Shown here one piece after another: positions 34,119 to 41,554 of a stretch of DNA of 64,000 nt (the stretch's first letter is position 1; each line of letters begins with the position of its first letter). Made by a program: the position numbers and the translations under genes. A model generated the notes under the pieces. That model did not search any database, had not been told where the DNA came from, and saw only the letters and a program-made list of their open reading frames with translations. Where the stretch lies: positions 46,498 to 110,497 of the forward strand of contig JANMHJ010000036.1 of the NCBI GenBank assembly GCA_031375105.1, read 5' to 3'. The DNA is from JANMDU01 sp031375105. GTDB lineage: Bacteria; Pseudomonadota; Gammaproteobacteria; Burkholderiales; Burkholderiaceae_C.

Positions 34119-35813
34119 ATGACTTTGAATCTCTGTGTTGCCCAATTAAACCTGACCGTGGGAGACCTTGCAGGCAATGCCAGCAAAATCATTGCTGCCT
34201 CGCGCGAGGCGTATGCCAAAGGCGCTCGGTTGGTGATCACGCCGGAGCTGTCGATTTGCGGCTATCCACCTGAGGATTTGCTGCTGCGCCCGGCGTTTAT
34301 GGCCGGTTGCGATGAGGCGGTGAGCCGCGTGGCTTCTGAATTGGCAGATTTGAAGGGCTTGCATGTGATCGTGGGCCATCCCACAGGCTCGGGTGTGCGC
34401 GGCAAGAGCGTGAGCGTGCAAAAGCGGCACAACGCGGCCAGCGTGCTTTGCGAAGGCCGAAAAATGGAGACGTATGCCAAGCGCGAGCTGCCCAATTACC
34501 AAGTGTTTGACGAACGGCGTTACTTTTCGCCGGGGCAGGGCAGTTGCGTGTTTCAAGTCGAAGGCGTATCGGTGGGTTTGCTGATTTGCGAGGACGCTTG
34601 GTTTGAAGAGCCTGCGCAGCTTGCCAAAGAGGCGGGCGCTGAAATGTTGGTGGTGATCAACGCCTCGCCCTGGCATATCGGCAAAGGCGCGGAGCGCGAG
34701 GCGCAGATGCGCGATCGCGCACTCGCCACCGGCCTGCCGCTCGTGTATGCGCATTGCGTGGGCGGGCAAGATGAGATCGTGTTTGAAGGGCGCTCGTTTG
34801 CGTTGCAAGCCGATGGCAAGCTGGCGGGCAGGGCGGCTTCGTTTGTAGAAACTTCCTTTGAAGTGCAAGTTTTTAAGAAAAATCGGCAAATAGCCGGCGT
34901 AGAATCTGCGTGGTGTGCTATTGAATTGGTAGCAACTGTCGCGCCTGAGACTTCCGAGGAAGAAGACCTCTGGCATGCGCTCGTGCTCGGTGTGCGAGAT
35001 TACATCGGCAAAAACGGTTTCCCCAGCGCCTTGCTCGGTCTCTCGGGCGGCATTGATTCCGCGCTGGTGTTGGCCATTGCCGTGGATGCGATTGGCGCAG
35101 CGAATGTGCGCGCGGTGATGATGCCTTCGCCCTACACCGCAGACATTTCTTGGATTGATGCACGTGAGATGGCGGCGCGCCTCAAAGTGCGCTACGACGA
35201 GCATTCCATCGTGCCGATGTTTGAAGCCTTCAAAGCCACGCTGGCGGAAGAATTCAAAGGCCGCGCGGAAGACACCACCGAAGAAAACATCCAAGCCCGC
35301 ATTCGCGGCACGCTGCTGATGGCGCTGTCGAATAAATTCGGCAGCATTGTCCTCACCACAGGCAACAAAAGCGAGATGGCCACTGGCTACTGCACGCTCT
35401 ATGGCGACATGGCCGGCGGCTTCGCCGTGATCAAAGACCTCGCCAAAACCACCGTCTTCAAGCTCTGTCACTGGCGCAATGCGCATGACCCCTACGGCAC
35501 GGGCACCAACCCGATCCCTGAGCGCATCATCACCCGTCCCCCCAGCGCCGAGCTGCGCCCAGACCAAAAAGACCAAGACAGCCTCCCGCCCTACGACATC
35601 CTCGACGCCATCCTAGAGCGCTACATGGAAAACGACCAAAGCATCGAAGAGATCATCGCCGCTGGCTACCCCCGCGCAGATGTCGAACGCGTGACCCGCC
35701 TCATCAAAATCAACGAATACAAACGCCGCCAAGCCCCCCCGGGAATTCGAGTCACGCATCGGAGTTTTGGGAAGGATTGGAGGTATCCGATTACTTCTAA
35801 GTTTCGGGCTTGA
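34119..35813 (+). CDS. nadE: Glutamine-dependent NAD+ synthetase
   Basis: A 564-residue two-domain enzyme that amidates nicotinic acid adenine dinucleotide to NAD+ with ATP. The N-terminal nitrilase-type glutaminase has its triad Glu43 (TPELSICGYPP), Lys121 (YAKRELPNY) and Cys157 (LLICEDAWFE). The synthetase domain has the PP-loop LLGLSGGIDSALV (residues ~306-318) and later LTTGNKSEMATGYCTLYGDMAGG. The linker between domains (about residues 255-273) is made by a dispersed palindromic repeat. A long open frame on the opposite strand is a composition shadow. Housekeeping cytoplasmic enzyme. Confidence 0.95.
   Translation: MTLNLCVAQLNLTVGDLAGNASKIIAASREAYAKGARLVITPELSICGYPPEDLLLRPAFMAGCDEAVSRVASELADLKGLHVIVGHPTGSGVRGKSVSVQKRHNAASVLCEGRKMETYAKRELPNYQVFDERRYFSPGQGSCVFQVEGVSVGLLICEDAWFEEPAQLAKEAGAEMLVVINASPWHIGKGAEREAQMRDRALATGLPLVYAHCVGGQDEIVFEGRSFALQADGKLAGRAASFVETSFEVQVFKKNRQIAGVESAWCAIELVATVAPETSEEEDLWHALVLGVRDYIGKNGFPSALLGLSGGIDSALVLAIAVDAIGAANVRAVMMPSPYTADISWIDAREMAARLKVRYDEHSIVPMFEAFKATLAEEFKGRAEDTTEENIQARIRGTLLMALSNKFGSIVLTTGNKSEMATGYCTLYGDMAGGFAVIKDLAKTTVFKLCHWRNAHDPYGTGTNPIPERIITRPPSAELRPDQKDQDSLPPYDILDAILERYMENDQSIEEIIAAGYPRADVERVTRLIKINEYKRRQAPPGIRVTHRSFGKDWRYPITSKFRA
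34888..34935 (+). repeat. Dispersed palindromic repeat, copy inside nadE
   Basis: Reads ATAGCCGGCGTAGAATCTGC then GTGGTGTGCTATTGAATTGG and TAGCAA. In the nadE frame it gives IAGVESAWCAIELVA, the same frame as the dinB and DUF3306 copies, and it falls in the linker between glutaminase and synthetase domains. Confidence 0.8.
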
Positions 35814-35850
35814 ATTTTTAACATGCCAACGTTTGACACCACCTTTTGCA

Positions 35851-35987
35851 CCTGCGGCCTACCATCGGGCAGTCGGCTTATAAATTTTTTGAAAACACAC
35901 GCGATGGCTGCCTCGGCGCCCTGACCATGGTCTCCACGCGCCTTCCAAAAAATTTCTAATCCAACCGCCCAATGGTCTCCGCTTCAA
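35851..35987 (+). repeat. Long inverted repeat pair 2, left copy (~137 bp)
   Basis: Runs from CCTGCGGCCTACC to GCTTCAA and is repeated in reverse at 36999-37135. Best-conserved blocks are TAAATTTTTTGAAAACACAC continuing to GCGATGGC, and GGTCTCCACGCGCCTTCCAA continuing through AAAATTTCT. It starts ~37 bases after the nadE stop. The rest of the 400-base gap to 36213 contains a nested TACCGC/GCGGTA hairpin region (36030-36195) but no recognised gene. Confidence 0.85.
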
Positions 35988-36213
35988 AGATTGTCAGAAA
36001 GCGGAAATACAGTGCTTCCACGGATGAAAACTGCGGTATAAATCGGCTTACACGCTGCGGTGTTTTGCGAATCTTTTATGCCTTTGCTTGAAGTTGTCAA
36101 TGTTCACCTGATCTCATGATTTCAATGGAAATTTAAGGAATTTTGATGCCAAGTTTGTACCGCCACGCCATTTTTATACCGCAGGTTTTGCGGTGTACAT
36201 TGAATTAGCTCTC

Positions 36214-36747
36214 ATGAACGAAGCTCGCGTCTATTCGCTGCTTTCTGGAGTTCTTCTTGCTTTAGGCGCAGCGATGTTCATTTGCGCCGCGTACCTGAGA
36301 GTCTCATTTCCACCACAGCTTTTTATCGTGGTCGCGATTCCGCTTGTGTGGTCGTTGTTTAGAGGTGTGCTGGCGAGAAGGGCCAGCCTCCGACTGCCCG
36401 ATGATGAGGATCTAGACTTCAAGGGTGCTGCTCCAAGGTGGCTTTGGATCGCTGCCCCAATACTCGCGTTGGCCTTGCTGCCTGGGCTCTTCGTGACCGA
36501 GCGTGGAGGTTCTGCGGTTTTGCCGGCGGGTGCCGTCCATGAACAGTCGTGGTCGGAGCGAGATGGCCGATATTTCACGCGCGTGAATGGCGGCCCGGAG
36601 CGCGAGATTGCTAGAGAAGAATATGAACGCGAAACCAGAAACGGCATGAAGTTCCTCGCGCTCGGGCTTGTGGCCTTCGCGTTCGCTTCCTTAGTGCTTT
36701 GGCAGCAAGAAGAGCTGTTGCGCGACCGGGAGCGCAATGAACGCTAA
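36214..36747 (+). CDS. Orphan membrane protein between inverted repeats
   Basis: A 177-residue protein with three predicted membrane helices (about residues 8-30, 36-52 and 78-98), a soluble acidic/basic segment, and a last helix (about 145-162) before a charged tail. I recognise no family. ATG 36214 is chosen; an in-frame GTG at 36193 is possible; no clear ribosome site. The stop codon TAA is part of a CGCTAAC sequence that begins an attC-like hairpin, as is common for integron gene cassettes. The gene stands alone between two 137-bp inverted repeats. Confidence 0.6.
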   Translation: MNEARVYSLLSGVLLALGAAMFICAAYLRVSFPPQLFIVVAIPLVWSLFRGVLARRASLRLPDDEDLDFKGAAPRWLWIAAPILALALLPGLFVTERGGSAVLPAGAVHEQSWSERDGRYFTRVNGGPEREIAREEYERETRNGMKFLALGLVAFAFASLVLWQQEELLRDRERNER

Positions 36748-36828
36748 CATCTCGGCCAACACGGACACACAGCAGCAGGTTGCCGGAGCGCGGTAGTTGC
36801 TGCGTGCCGGTGGCCTCATACGTTGAGG
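36742..36828. other. attC-like imperfect hairpin after the orphan gene
   Basis: From CGCTAAC to GTTGAGG the sequence folds on itself: GGCCAACACGGACACACAGC (36754 on) is nearly complementary to GTTGCTGCGTGCCGGTGGCC, with a few unpaired bases, and the outer CTAACAT faces ACGTTGAG. This layout recalls integron attC sites, but the right core GTTGAGG departs from GTTRRRY in the last base and the left core is also imperfect. No integrase is in the window. Confidence 0.4.
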
Positions 36829-36998
36829 TTGTAAAAAAACCTCCCATTAGAATTTCAAAGTGCGCCGCTCAAAAAATCAACGCATCAGAACGCCGCATAC
36901 GGCACGATCAGATGCGAGGGAATACTTTGGGCCGCCTCCAAAACGCTCCCTAACTGTATGTGCGATGGTTTTTTTACAGCCTCGTTAGCCAGCCACCA

Positions 36999-37135
36999 TT
37001 GAAGCGGAGAGCGTTGGGCGGTTGGATCAGAAATTTTTTGGAAGGCGCGTGGAGACCATCTCAAATTCACCGTTGCCGCCATCGCGTGTGTTTTCAAAAA
37101 ATTTATGAGCGAACTGCCCGACGGTAGGCCGCAGG
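36999..37135 (-). repeat. Long inverted repeat pair 2, right copy (~137 bp)
   Basis: Reverse counterpart of 35851-35987, ending 64 bases before the DUF3305 start. The two copies face each other across ~1 kb. Between the orphan gene and this copy (36829-36998) I see no gene. The whole unit separates nadE from the formate dehydrogenase locus. Confidence 0.85.
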
Positions 37136-37198
37136 CGAGCGGGTCGAGCGAAATGGCAAGCAAGCCAAGAGAACATAGAAAACAGCTACCATCCCACC

Positions 37199-37774
37199 AT
37201 GTCAGAAGCGCAACTCCATCCTCGCCCCACAGTCCAAGTCGCCGTCACCATGCGCAAAGAGCGCTTGACGGGCGCGGCTGCGCGTTGGATGGATTGGCGG
37301 TGGAAACTGCATGATGTGGCTTTGGACGACGGTGGTTTTGGAGAAAAGCCGCGTTTGCTGCACAAGGGAGACGACGGCTCACATTGGTTGTTTCCGGCGA
37401 TGAAGGTGCAACTTTTCAGAGACGATGCTGAGGGCTACTATTTGAACGCGACCACCGAGCAGCCTTGCTGGTTTGTGATGTGGCGGATGGAAGAAGAGTT
37501 GGGTTTGGGCGATGAGTTGATTGCTGTGCCGCAGGCTGTGAGCTTGAGTTATCACGATGCGGGGCGCTGGCTGGATGCGCAGGAGACGGTGGAACAGATG
37601 CCTTGCCCGGCGGAGATTGCGCAATGGGTGGCTGAATTTGCGCAAGAGTATTTCGTGGCTGAGCCGAAAAAGCGCAAGCGCCCTGAGAGCTTCAAGCGGC
37701 TGGAAGATCGCTTTGGCAATCCTGTGAGTATCAGCGCAGGAAAGAAATACGGTGGGCAAGATGGCGCAGCGTGA
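37199..37774 (+). CDS. DUF3305 protein of the formate dehydrogenase locus
   Basis: A 191-residue protein whose first half (VAVTMRKERLTGAAARWMDWRWKL ... CWFVMWRMEEE) matches DUF3305, found only beside respiratory formate dehydrogenases in proteobacteria. Basic C-terminal tail with KKRKRPESFKRLEDRFG. First gene of the locus; its 3' end overlaps the DUF3306 gene by 14 bases. Soluble, no signal peptide. Proposed by context to help assemble or mature the enzyme; direct function unknown to me. Confidence 0.88.
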   Translation: MSEAQLHPRPTVQVAVTMRKERLTGAAARWMDWRWKLHDVALDDGGFGEKPRLLHKGDDGSHWLFPAMKVQLFRDDAEGYYLNATTEQPCWFVMWRMEEELGLGDELIAVPQAVSLSYHDAGRWLDAQETVEQMPCPAEIAQWVAEFAQEYFVAEPKKRKRPESFKRLEDRFGNPVSISAGKKYGGQDGAA

Positions 37775-38486
37775 CTCACCTCTAGGCGAGGACGGCTTTT
37801 TATCGCGTTGGTCGCAGCGCAAGCAGGCATTGCGTGAAGGCAAACCGTTGGCTGAGCCAGCGCCTCCTGTCAAACTGCCTGAAGCTGAGAAACTTAAGCC
37901 AAATCAGGCTCTACCCGTTATAAAACCTGCGCAAGGTGCTACTGATTCGATAGCGCCTGAATCCACTGCGCCTGAGCCAGAAGCCAAGCCGCCCGCACCC
38001 ACTTTGGAAGACGCGCGCAGCCTCACTCCGCAATCAGACTTCAAGCCTTTCATGCGCGCCGACGTGTCGCCGCAAGTGAAAAACGCGGCAATGAAGCAGC
38101 TTTTCAAAGACCCACATTTCAACGTCATGGACATGATGGATGTTTATGTCGATGACTATTCCAAGCCCGATCCGCTGCCGCCTGAGATGCTGCGCAAAAT
38201 GGCGGTGACGCGGTTTCTGGGCTTCTGGGATGAGGAAGAGAAAGAAGCGGCCTCGATGAAAGCACGGGAAGATGCGGAGACGCAAGCCGCGCAAAACGTG
38301 GCACAGTCAGAGCCTGTAATAACCGAAGAGAAACCAGCCACGCCAGAGCAGGGCGCTATTGAAAACCCGGTAGAAAATTCAATAGCCATTGCCTCAGCCG
38401 AGCCACAACCACATGACCACCCTGATCTGCAATTGCAACCAGACAATGCCCTTGGACGCGAAGCTCCTGTCCGAAGCGCTGGATGA
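37761..38486 (+). CDS. DUF3306 protein of the formate dehydrogenase locus
   Basis: A 241-residue protein from ATG 37761 (a GTG at 37752 is possible). The DUF3306 core is FLSRWSQRKQALREG near the start and SDFKPFMRADVSPQVKNAAM...FNVMDMMDVYVDDYSKPDPLPPEML in the middle. The flanking regions are Pro/Ala/Glu-rich and low in complexity, and carry one good and one degenerate copy of the dispersed repeat (LPVIKPAQGATDSIAP at ~50-65). It overlaps the ferredoxin gene by 74 bases in another frame. Role inferred as accessory to formate dehydrogenase. Confidence 0.87.
   Translation: MAQRDSPLGEDGFLSRWSQRKQALREGKPLAEPAPPVKLPEAEKLKPNQALPVIKPAQGATDSIAPESTAPEPEAKPPAPTLEDARSLTPQSDFKPFMRADVSPQVKNAAMKQLFKDPHFNVMDMMDVYVDDYSKPDPLPPEMLRKMAVTRFLGFWDEEEKEAASMKAREDAETQAAQNVAQSEPVITEEKPATPEQGAIENPVENSIAIASAEPQPHDHPDLQLQPDNALGREAPVRSAG
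37909..37955 (+). repeat. Dispersed palindromic repeat, copy inside DUF3306 gene
   Basis: Near-consensus forward copy: CTCTACCCGTTATAAAACCT then GCGCAAGGTGCTACTGATTC and GATAGC. Read in frame as LPVIKPAQGATDSIA, matching the dinB copy in frame and peptide. Confidence 0.85.
38351..38388 (+). repeat. Degenerate second repeat copy inside DUF3306 gene
   Basis: GGGCGCTATTGAAAACCCGG then TAGAAAATTCAATAGCC keeps the GCTATTGAA / TTCAATAGC palindrome, with extra bases in the centre. In frame it reads GAIENPVENSIAI. Upstream AGCCTGTAATAACC may be the decayed left half. Confidence 0.45.
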
Positions 38487-40542
38487 AGAACTGACGCTGC
38501 ACACCACGCTGTGCCGCCGCCAAGCGAGTCATTTTCAAAAAGCCATCAAGGCGAGCGATGACGTGACCGTCGCCTGTACGCAGGAGCAGCGCCTGTTTTC
38601 AGCGCTGGCTGATGAGACGGAAGGCGCGCGCGCTGGGGTCACATTTCCCATTAAATTTATCAACATTCGAGAGACTGGCGGCTGGAGTGCGGATGCCGCC
38701 AAGGCCATGCCGAAAATCGCTGCGCTGCTTGCTGCCGCGCAAATGCCCGAGCCCGATCCTGTCCCGACGGTGACGTACAAAAGCGAAGGCCGACTGCTCA
38801 TCATTGGTGAACTGGCGCAGGCCACGCAAATTGCAGATATGCTTTCTGACACCCTCAGCGTAACTATCTTTTCGATAGCATCTCGCGCAGGTTCTGTAAC
38901 GGGTAACGGCACTTTTTATCCTCAAGAACGCAAGTATCCCGTACTCGCGGGGAGCGTGAACAAGGTCAGCGGCTGGCTTGGCGCTTTCAAGCTGGATTGG
39001 CAAAAAAACAACCCGATTGATCTGGATTTATGCACCCGTTGCAATGCCTGCGTGGTGGCTTGCCCGGAACAGGCGATTTCAGTCGATTTTCAAATCAACA
39101 TGGGCCAATGCAAGAGCCATCGCTCTTGCGTGAGCGCATGCGATGTGGCGGGTGCGATTGATTTTGAGCGCGAAGCGGTGCAGATGAATGATGCGTTTGA
39201 CATCGTGCTCGATCTGTCTGAAAAGCCCTTGATCGACTGGCATGCCGCGCCGCTTGGGTATTTCAAAGACGCTGGCGCTGAGACGCTGATCAAGCTACGC
39301 GATCTGGTGGGCGAGTTTGAAAAGCCCAAATTCTTCGTTTACAAGCAAAAAATCTGCGCCCATTCGCGCAACGAGAAAACGGGATGCAACGCCTGTGTGG
39401 ATATCTGCTCGGCGCATGCCGTGGCGAGCGACAAAACCATGCAGGCGATCAAGGTAAATCCGAATCTGTGCGTCGGCTGCGGCGCATGCACCACAGTCTG
39501 CCCCACAGGCGCGCTCACCTATGCCTACCCGAAGGCCAGCCACCAAGGTGTGAAAATCAAAACGCTGTTGGCCACCTACGCCAAAGCGGGCGGCCAAGCG
39601 CCTGCATTGCTCATTCACAGCCAAGGCAAAGGCACGCAACTGATTGAGCAGCTCGGCCGCGCCGCGCAACTCAAAAAAGCGCAAGGCATGCCGCACAACC
39701 TGATTCCGTTGCAGGTGTGGCACACATCAAGCGTCGGCATGGATGTGTGGCTGAGTGCAATTGCGATGGGAACGCAGCAAATCAGCGTGCTCGTCACCCA
39801 AGAGGAAGCGCCGGATTATGTGAAGGCGCTGCGCGAGCAAATGGAAGTGGCGCAAACGCTGCTGCGCGGCTTGGGCTATGTAGGCACGCATTTGAAGCTG
39901 ATTGAAGCGCGGGATGTGGGGGCGCTAGATACGGCGCTCAAAGCGCTGGGTAATACCAAGCAAACTGTGCCAGCCAAAGTGGCGCGATTCGCTTTGCCTT
40001 CTGAGAAACGCAGCACGCTAGATTTAGCGCTGGATCATCTGATCTCGCATGCGCCCCAATCTGCCGCTGCACCTTTGCCAGAGCAAATTGAGCTGCCGAA
40101 AGCAGGTTCGCCTTTTGGCAATTTATTGATCAACAAAGACACTTGCACGCTGTGCCTCAGCTGCGTCAGCGCCTGCCCATCAGCGGCATTACAAGACAAT
40201 CCCGAGCGCCCGCAGCTCAAGTTCATTGAGAAAAACTGCGTCCAATGCGGCCTCTGCGAGCAAACCTGCCCAGAAAACGCGATCACGCTGCAGCCGCGTT
40301 TGCTCCTTACCAAAGAGCGCGGTCAGAGCAGGGTGCTCAATGAGCAGCCGCCGTACAGCTGCATCCGTTGCAACAAGCCGTTTGGCACCTTGAAAGCCAT
40401 TGAAGGCATGCTCGGCAAGCTCGCAGGGCATTCCATGTTTCAAGGCGAGGCGCTTAATCGATTGAAGATGTGTGGCGATTGCCGCGTGATTGACATCTAT
40501 TCCAACAACAACGAAGCCAAGATTCAAGATTTTCCAAAATGA
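38413..40542 (+). CDS. Multi-cluster 4Fe-4S ferredoxin of the formate dehydrogenase locus
   Basis: A 709-residue iron-sulfur protein. Cys motifs in order include CTRCNACVVACP, CKSHRSCVSAC, CNACVDICSAHAV, CVGCGACTTVCP, CTLCLSCVSACP and CVQCGLCEQTCP, with a final CIRC...CGDC pair; most are 4Fe-4S binding sites. It resembles the large ferredoxins that accompany DUF3305/DUF3306 and TorD proteins at formate dehydrogenase loci. ATG 38413 lies inside the end of the DUF3306 gene. Residues ~150-165 (VTIFSIASRAGSVTGN) are encoded by a repeat copy. It may move electrons during enzyme maturation or turnover; precise role unknown. ATGA overlap with the chaperone gene. Confidence 0.85.
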   Translation: MTTLICNCNQTMPLDAKLLSEALDEELTLHTTLCRRQASHFQKAIKASDDVTVACTQEQRLFSALADETEGARAGVTFPIKFINIRETGGWSADAAKAMPKIAALLAAAQMPEPDPVPTVTYKSEGRLLIIGELAQATQIADMLSDTLSVTIFSIASRAGSVTGNGTFYPQERKYPVLAGSVNKVSGWLGAFKLDWQKNNPIDLDLCTRCNACVVACPEQAISVDFQINMGQCKSHRSCVSACDVAGAIDFEREAVQMNDAFDIVLDLSEKPLIDWHAAPLGYFKDAGAETLIKLRDLVGEFEKPKFFVYKQKICAHSRNEKTGCNACVDICSAHAVASDKTMQAIKVNPNLCVGCGACTTVCPTGALTYAYPKASHQGVKIKTLLATYAKAGGQAPALLIHSQGKGTQLIEQLGRAAQLKKAQGMPHNLIPLQVWHTSSVGMDVWLSAIAMGTQQISVLVTQEEAPDYVKALREQMEVAQTLLRGLGYVGTHLKLIEARDVGALDTALKALGNTKQTVPAKVARFALPSEKRSTLDLALDHLISHAPQSAAAPLPEQIELPKAGSPFGNLLINKDTCTLCLSCVSACPSAALQDNPERPQLKFIEKNCVQCGLCEQTCPENAITLQPRLLLTKERGQSRVLNEQPPYSCIRCNKPFGTLKAIEGMLGKLAGHSMFQGEALNRLKMCGDCRVIDIYSNNNEAKIQDFPK
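38861..38907 (-). repeat. Dispersed palindromic repeat, copy inside ferredoxin gene
   Basis: Plus strand reads ACTATCTTTTCGATAGCATC then TCGCGCAGGTTCTGTAACGG and GTA: reverse orientation of the CTACCCGTTATAAAACCTGC-type element. Encodes TIFSIASRAGSVTG in the host frame, in register with the GST and DUF482 copies. Confidence 0.8.
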
Positions 40543-41162
40543 AGAACATGAGCACCTCCAGTACTATCAGCACGTTTGACGAAGAAACCGCGCGTGCGGA
40601 AGTCTATGGCCTGCTGGCTGCGCTGTTTTATGCACCGCCAAGCCCTGAGCTGCTTGCGCAATTGCGCGTGGCTGTCACGCAAGCGCCCGTGGAGGGCGGT
40701 TTGCTGGAAGAAAGTTGGAGCGATGTCGTTGCCATAGCCAGAGAGCTGAGCGATGCGCAGGCAGCGGACGAATATGCCAAGCTCTTTGGCGGAGTGGGCA
40801 AGCCCGAGGTGTATTTGTTTGGCTCGCATTACCTGAGCGGTTTTTTGAATGAGAAACCGCTCGTGCGCCTGCGCACAGAGCTGGCGCGGCTTGGCTTAGA
40901 GCGCGATGAAGCGATGTCTGAGACGGAAGATCACTTTGCTTATTGCTGTGAAGTGATGCGCTATTTAATTGCGGGAGATGATGTGGCTGTGGCCAATCTC
41001 ACGCAGCAAAAAGCTTTTTTTGGTGACCACATGCAAGCTTGGGCGATGCAAATGTGTGACGCGATTGCGGCGCATCCGCGTGCCAAGCTTTATGCCAAAT
41101 TGGCTGAGTTCACGCGAGCGTTTTTGAGCGTGGAGCAGCAAGGCTTTGACATGCTGGCCTGA
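40539..41162 (+). CDS. TorD-family molecular chaperone for formate dehydrogenase
   Basis: A 207-residue all-helical protein of the TorD/DmsD family. Visible family features are the N-terminal RAEVYGLLAALFYAPPS and the FGGVGKPEVYLFGSHYLSGFLNEKPL segment, followed by E-x-x-x-DHFAYCCEVMRYLI, the conserved E..DH region. These chaperones bind the Tat leader and keep the molybdoenzyme open for cofactor loading. The start overlaps the ferredoxin stop (ATGA). Client is almost certainly the formate dehydrogenase catalytic subunit encoded 390 bases downstream. Confidence 0.9.
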   Translation: MKNMSTSSTISTFDEETARAEVYGLLAALFYAPPSPELLAQLRVAVTQAPVEGGLLEESWSDVVAIARELSDAQAADEYAKLFGGVGKPEVYLFGSHYLSGFLNEKPLVRLRTELARLGLERDEAMSETEDHFAYCCEVMRYLIAGDDVAVANLTQQKAFFGDHMQAWAMQMCDAIAAHPRAKLYAKLAEFTRAFLSVEQQGFDMLA

Positions 41163-41324
41163 GCTATGCCGTAAGCTGTATGTTAGCTAGACAAATCTGA
41201 TCTATCTGCTTGGTGAAATCCCTAGCCATTAATTGACCAAATGGATTGGCAATGGATTGCATATGCTGCGCGTTGCGTCTATAGTCCAAAGTGATAGCAA
41301 AGCCATTCCAAATTGGAGACAGCC

Positions 41325-41531
41325 ATGAATAAAAACGAGAGCCCGTCATCGCGACGCGGCATGCTCTTCGGCGCAGCCGCAACAGGCACTGCAGCCATCG
41401 CCTTAGTTGCGCTGCCCAAAGGCGCACCACAAGAGGCTGCGGCGGAGATTCTCAAGCCAGCCCCTGAAAAAGGCGGCGGTTACAGCTTGACGGCTCACGT
41501 CAAGCGCTACTACAGCACCACCCTGATCTAA
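41325..41531 (+). CDS. Small twin-arginine protein of the formate dehydrogenase region
   Basis: A 68-residue protein with a Tat leader (SSRRGMLFGAAATGTAAIALVAL) and the family-typical ending GGGYSLTAHVKRYYSTTLI. It belongs to the 'formate dehydrogenase region TAT target' group. GGAG at 41315-41318 fixes ATG 41325. Located 23 bases before the catalytic subunit gene, in the same transcript. Proposed small subunit or assembly factor; not known biochemically to me. Confidence 0.88.
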   Translation: MNKNESPSSRRGMLFGAAATGTAAIALVALPKGAPQEAAAEILKPAPEKGGGYSLTAHVKRYYSTTLI

Positions 41532-41554
41532 CCCTCCTTCTCTCAAGGACTCGT

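Noticed and set aside
34146..35576. Very long open frame on the minus strand opposite nadE (476 codons)
   Set aside because: It is fully antisense to a confidently identified enzyme, His/Arg-rich, and has no family resemblance; it results from codon composition of nadE.
41245..41262. Sigma-54-like promoter (TTGGCAATGGATTGCAT) before the formate dehydrogenase genes
   Set aside because: The GG and GC elements are one base too close for a standard -24/-12 site.
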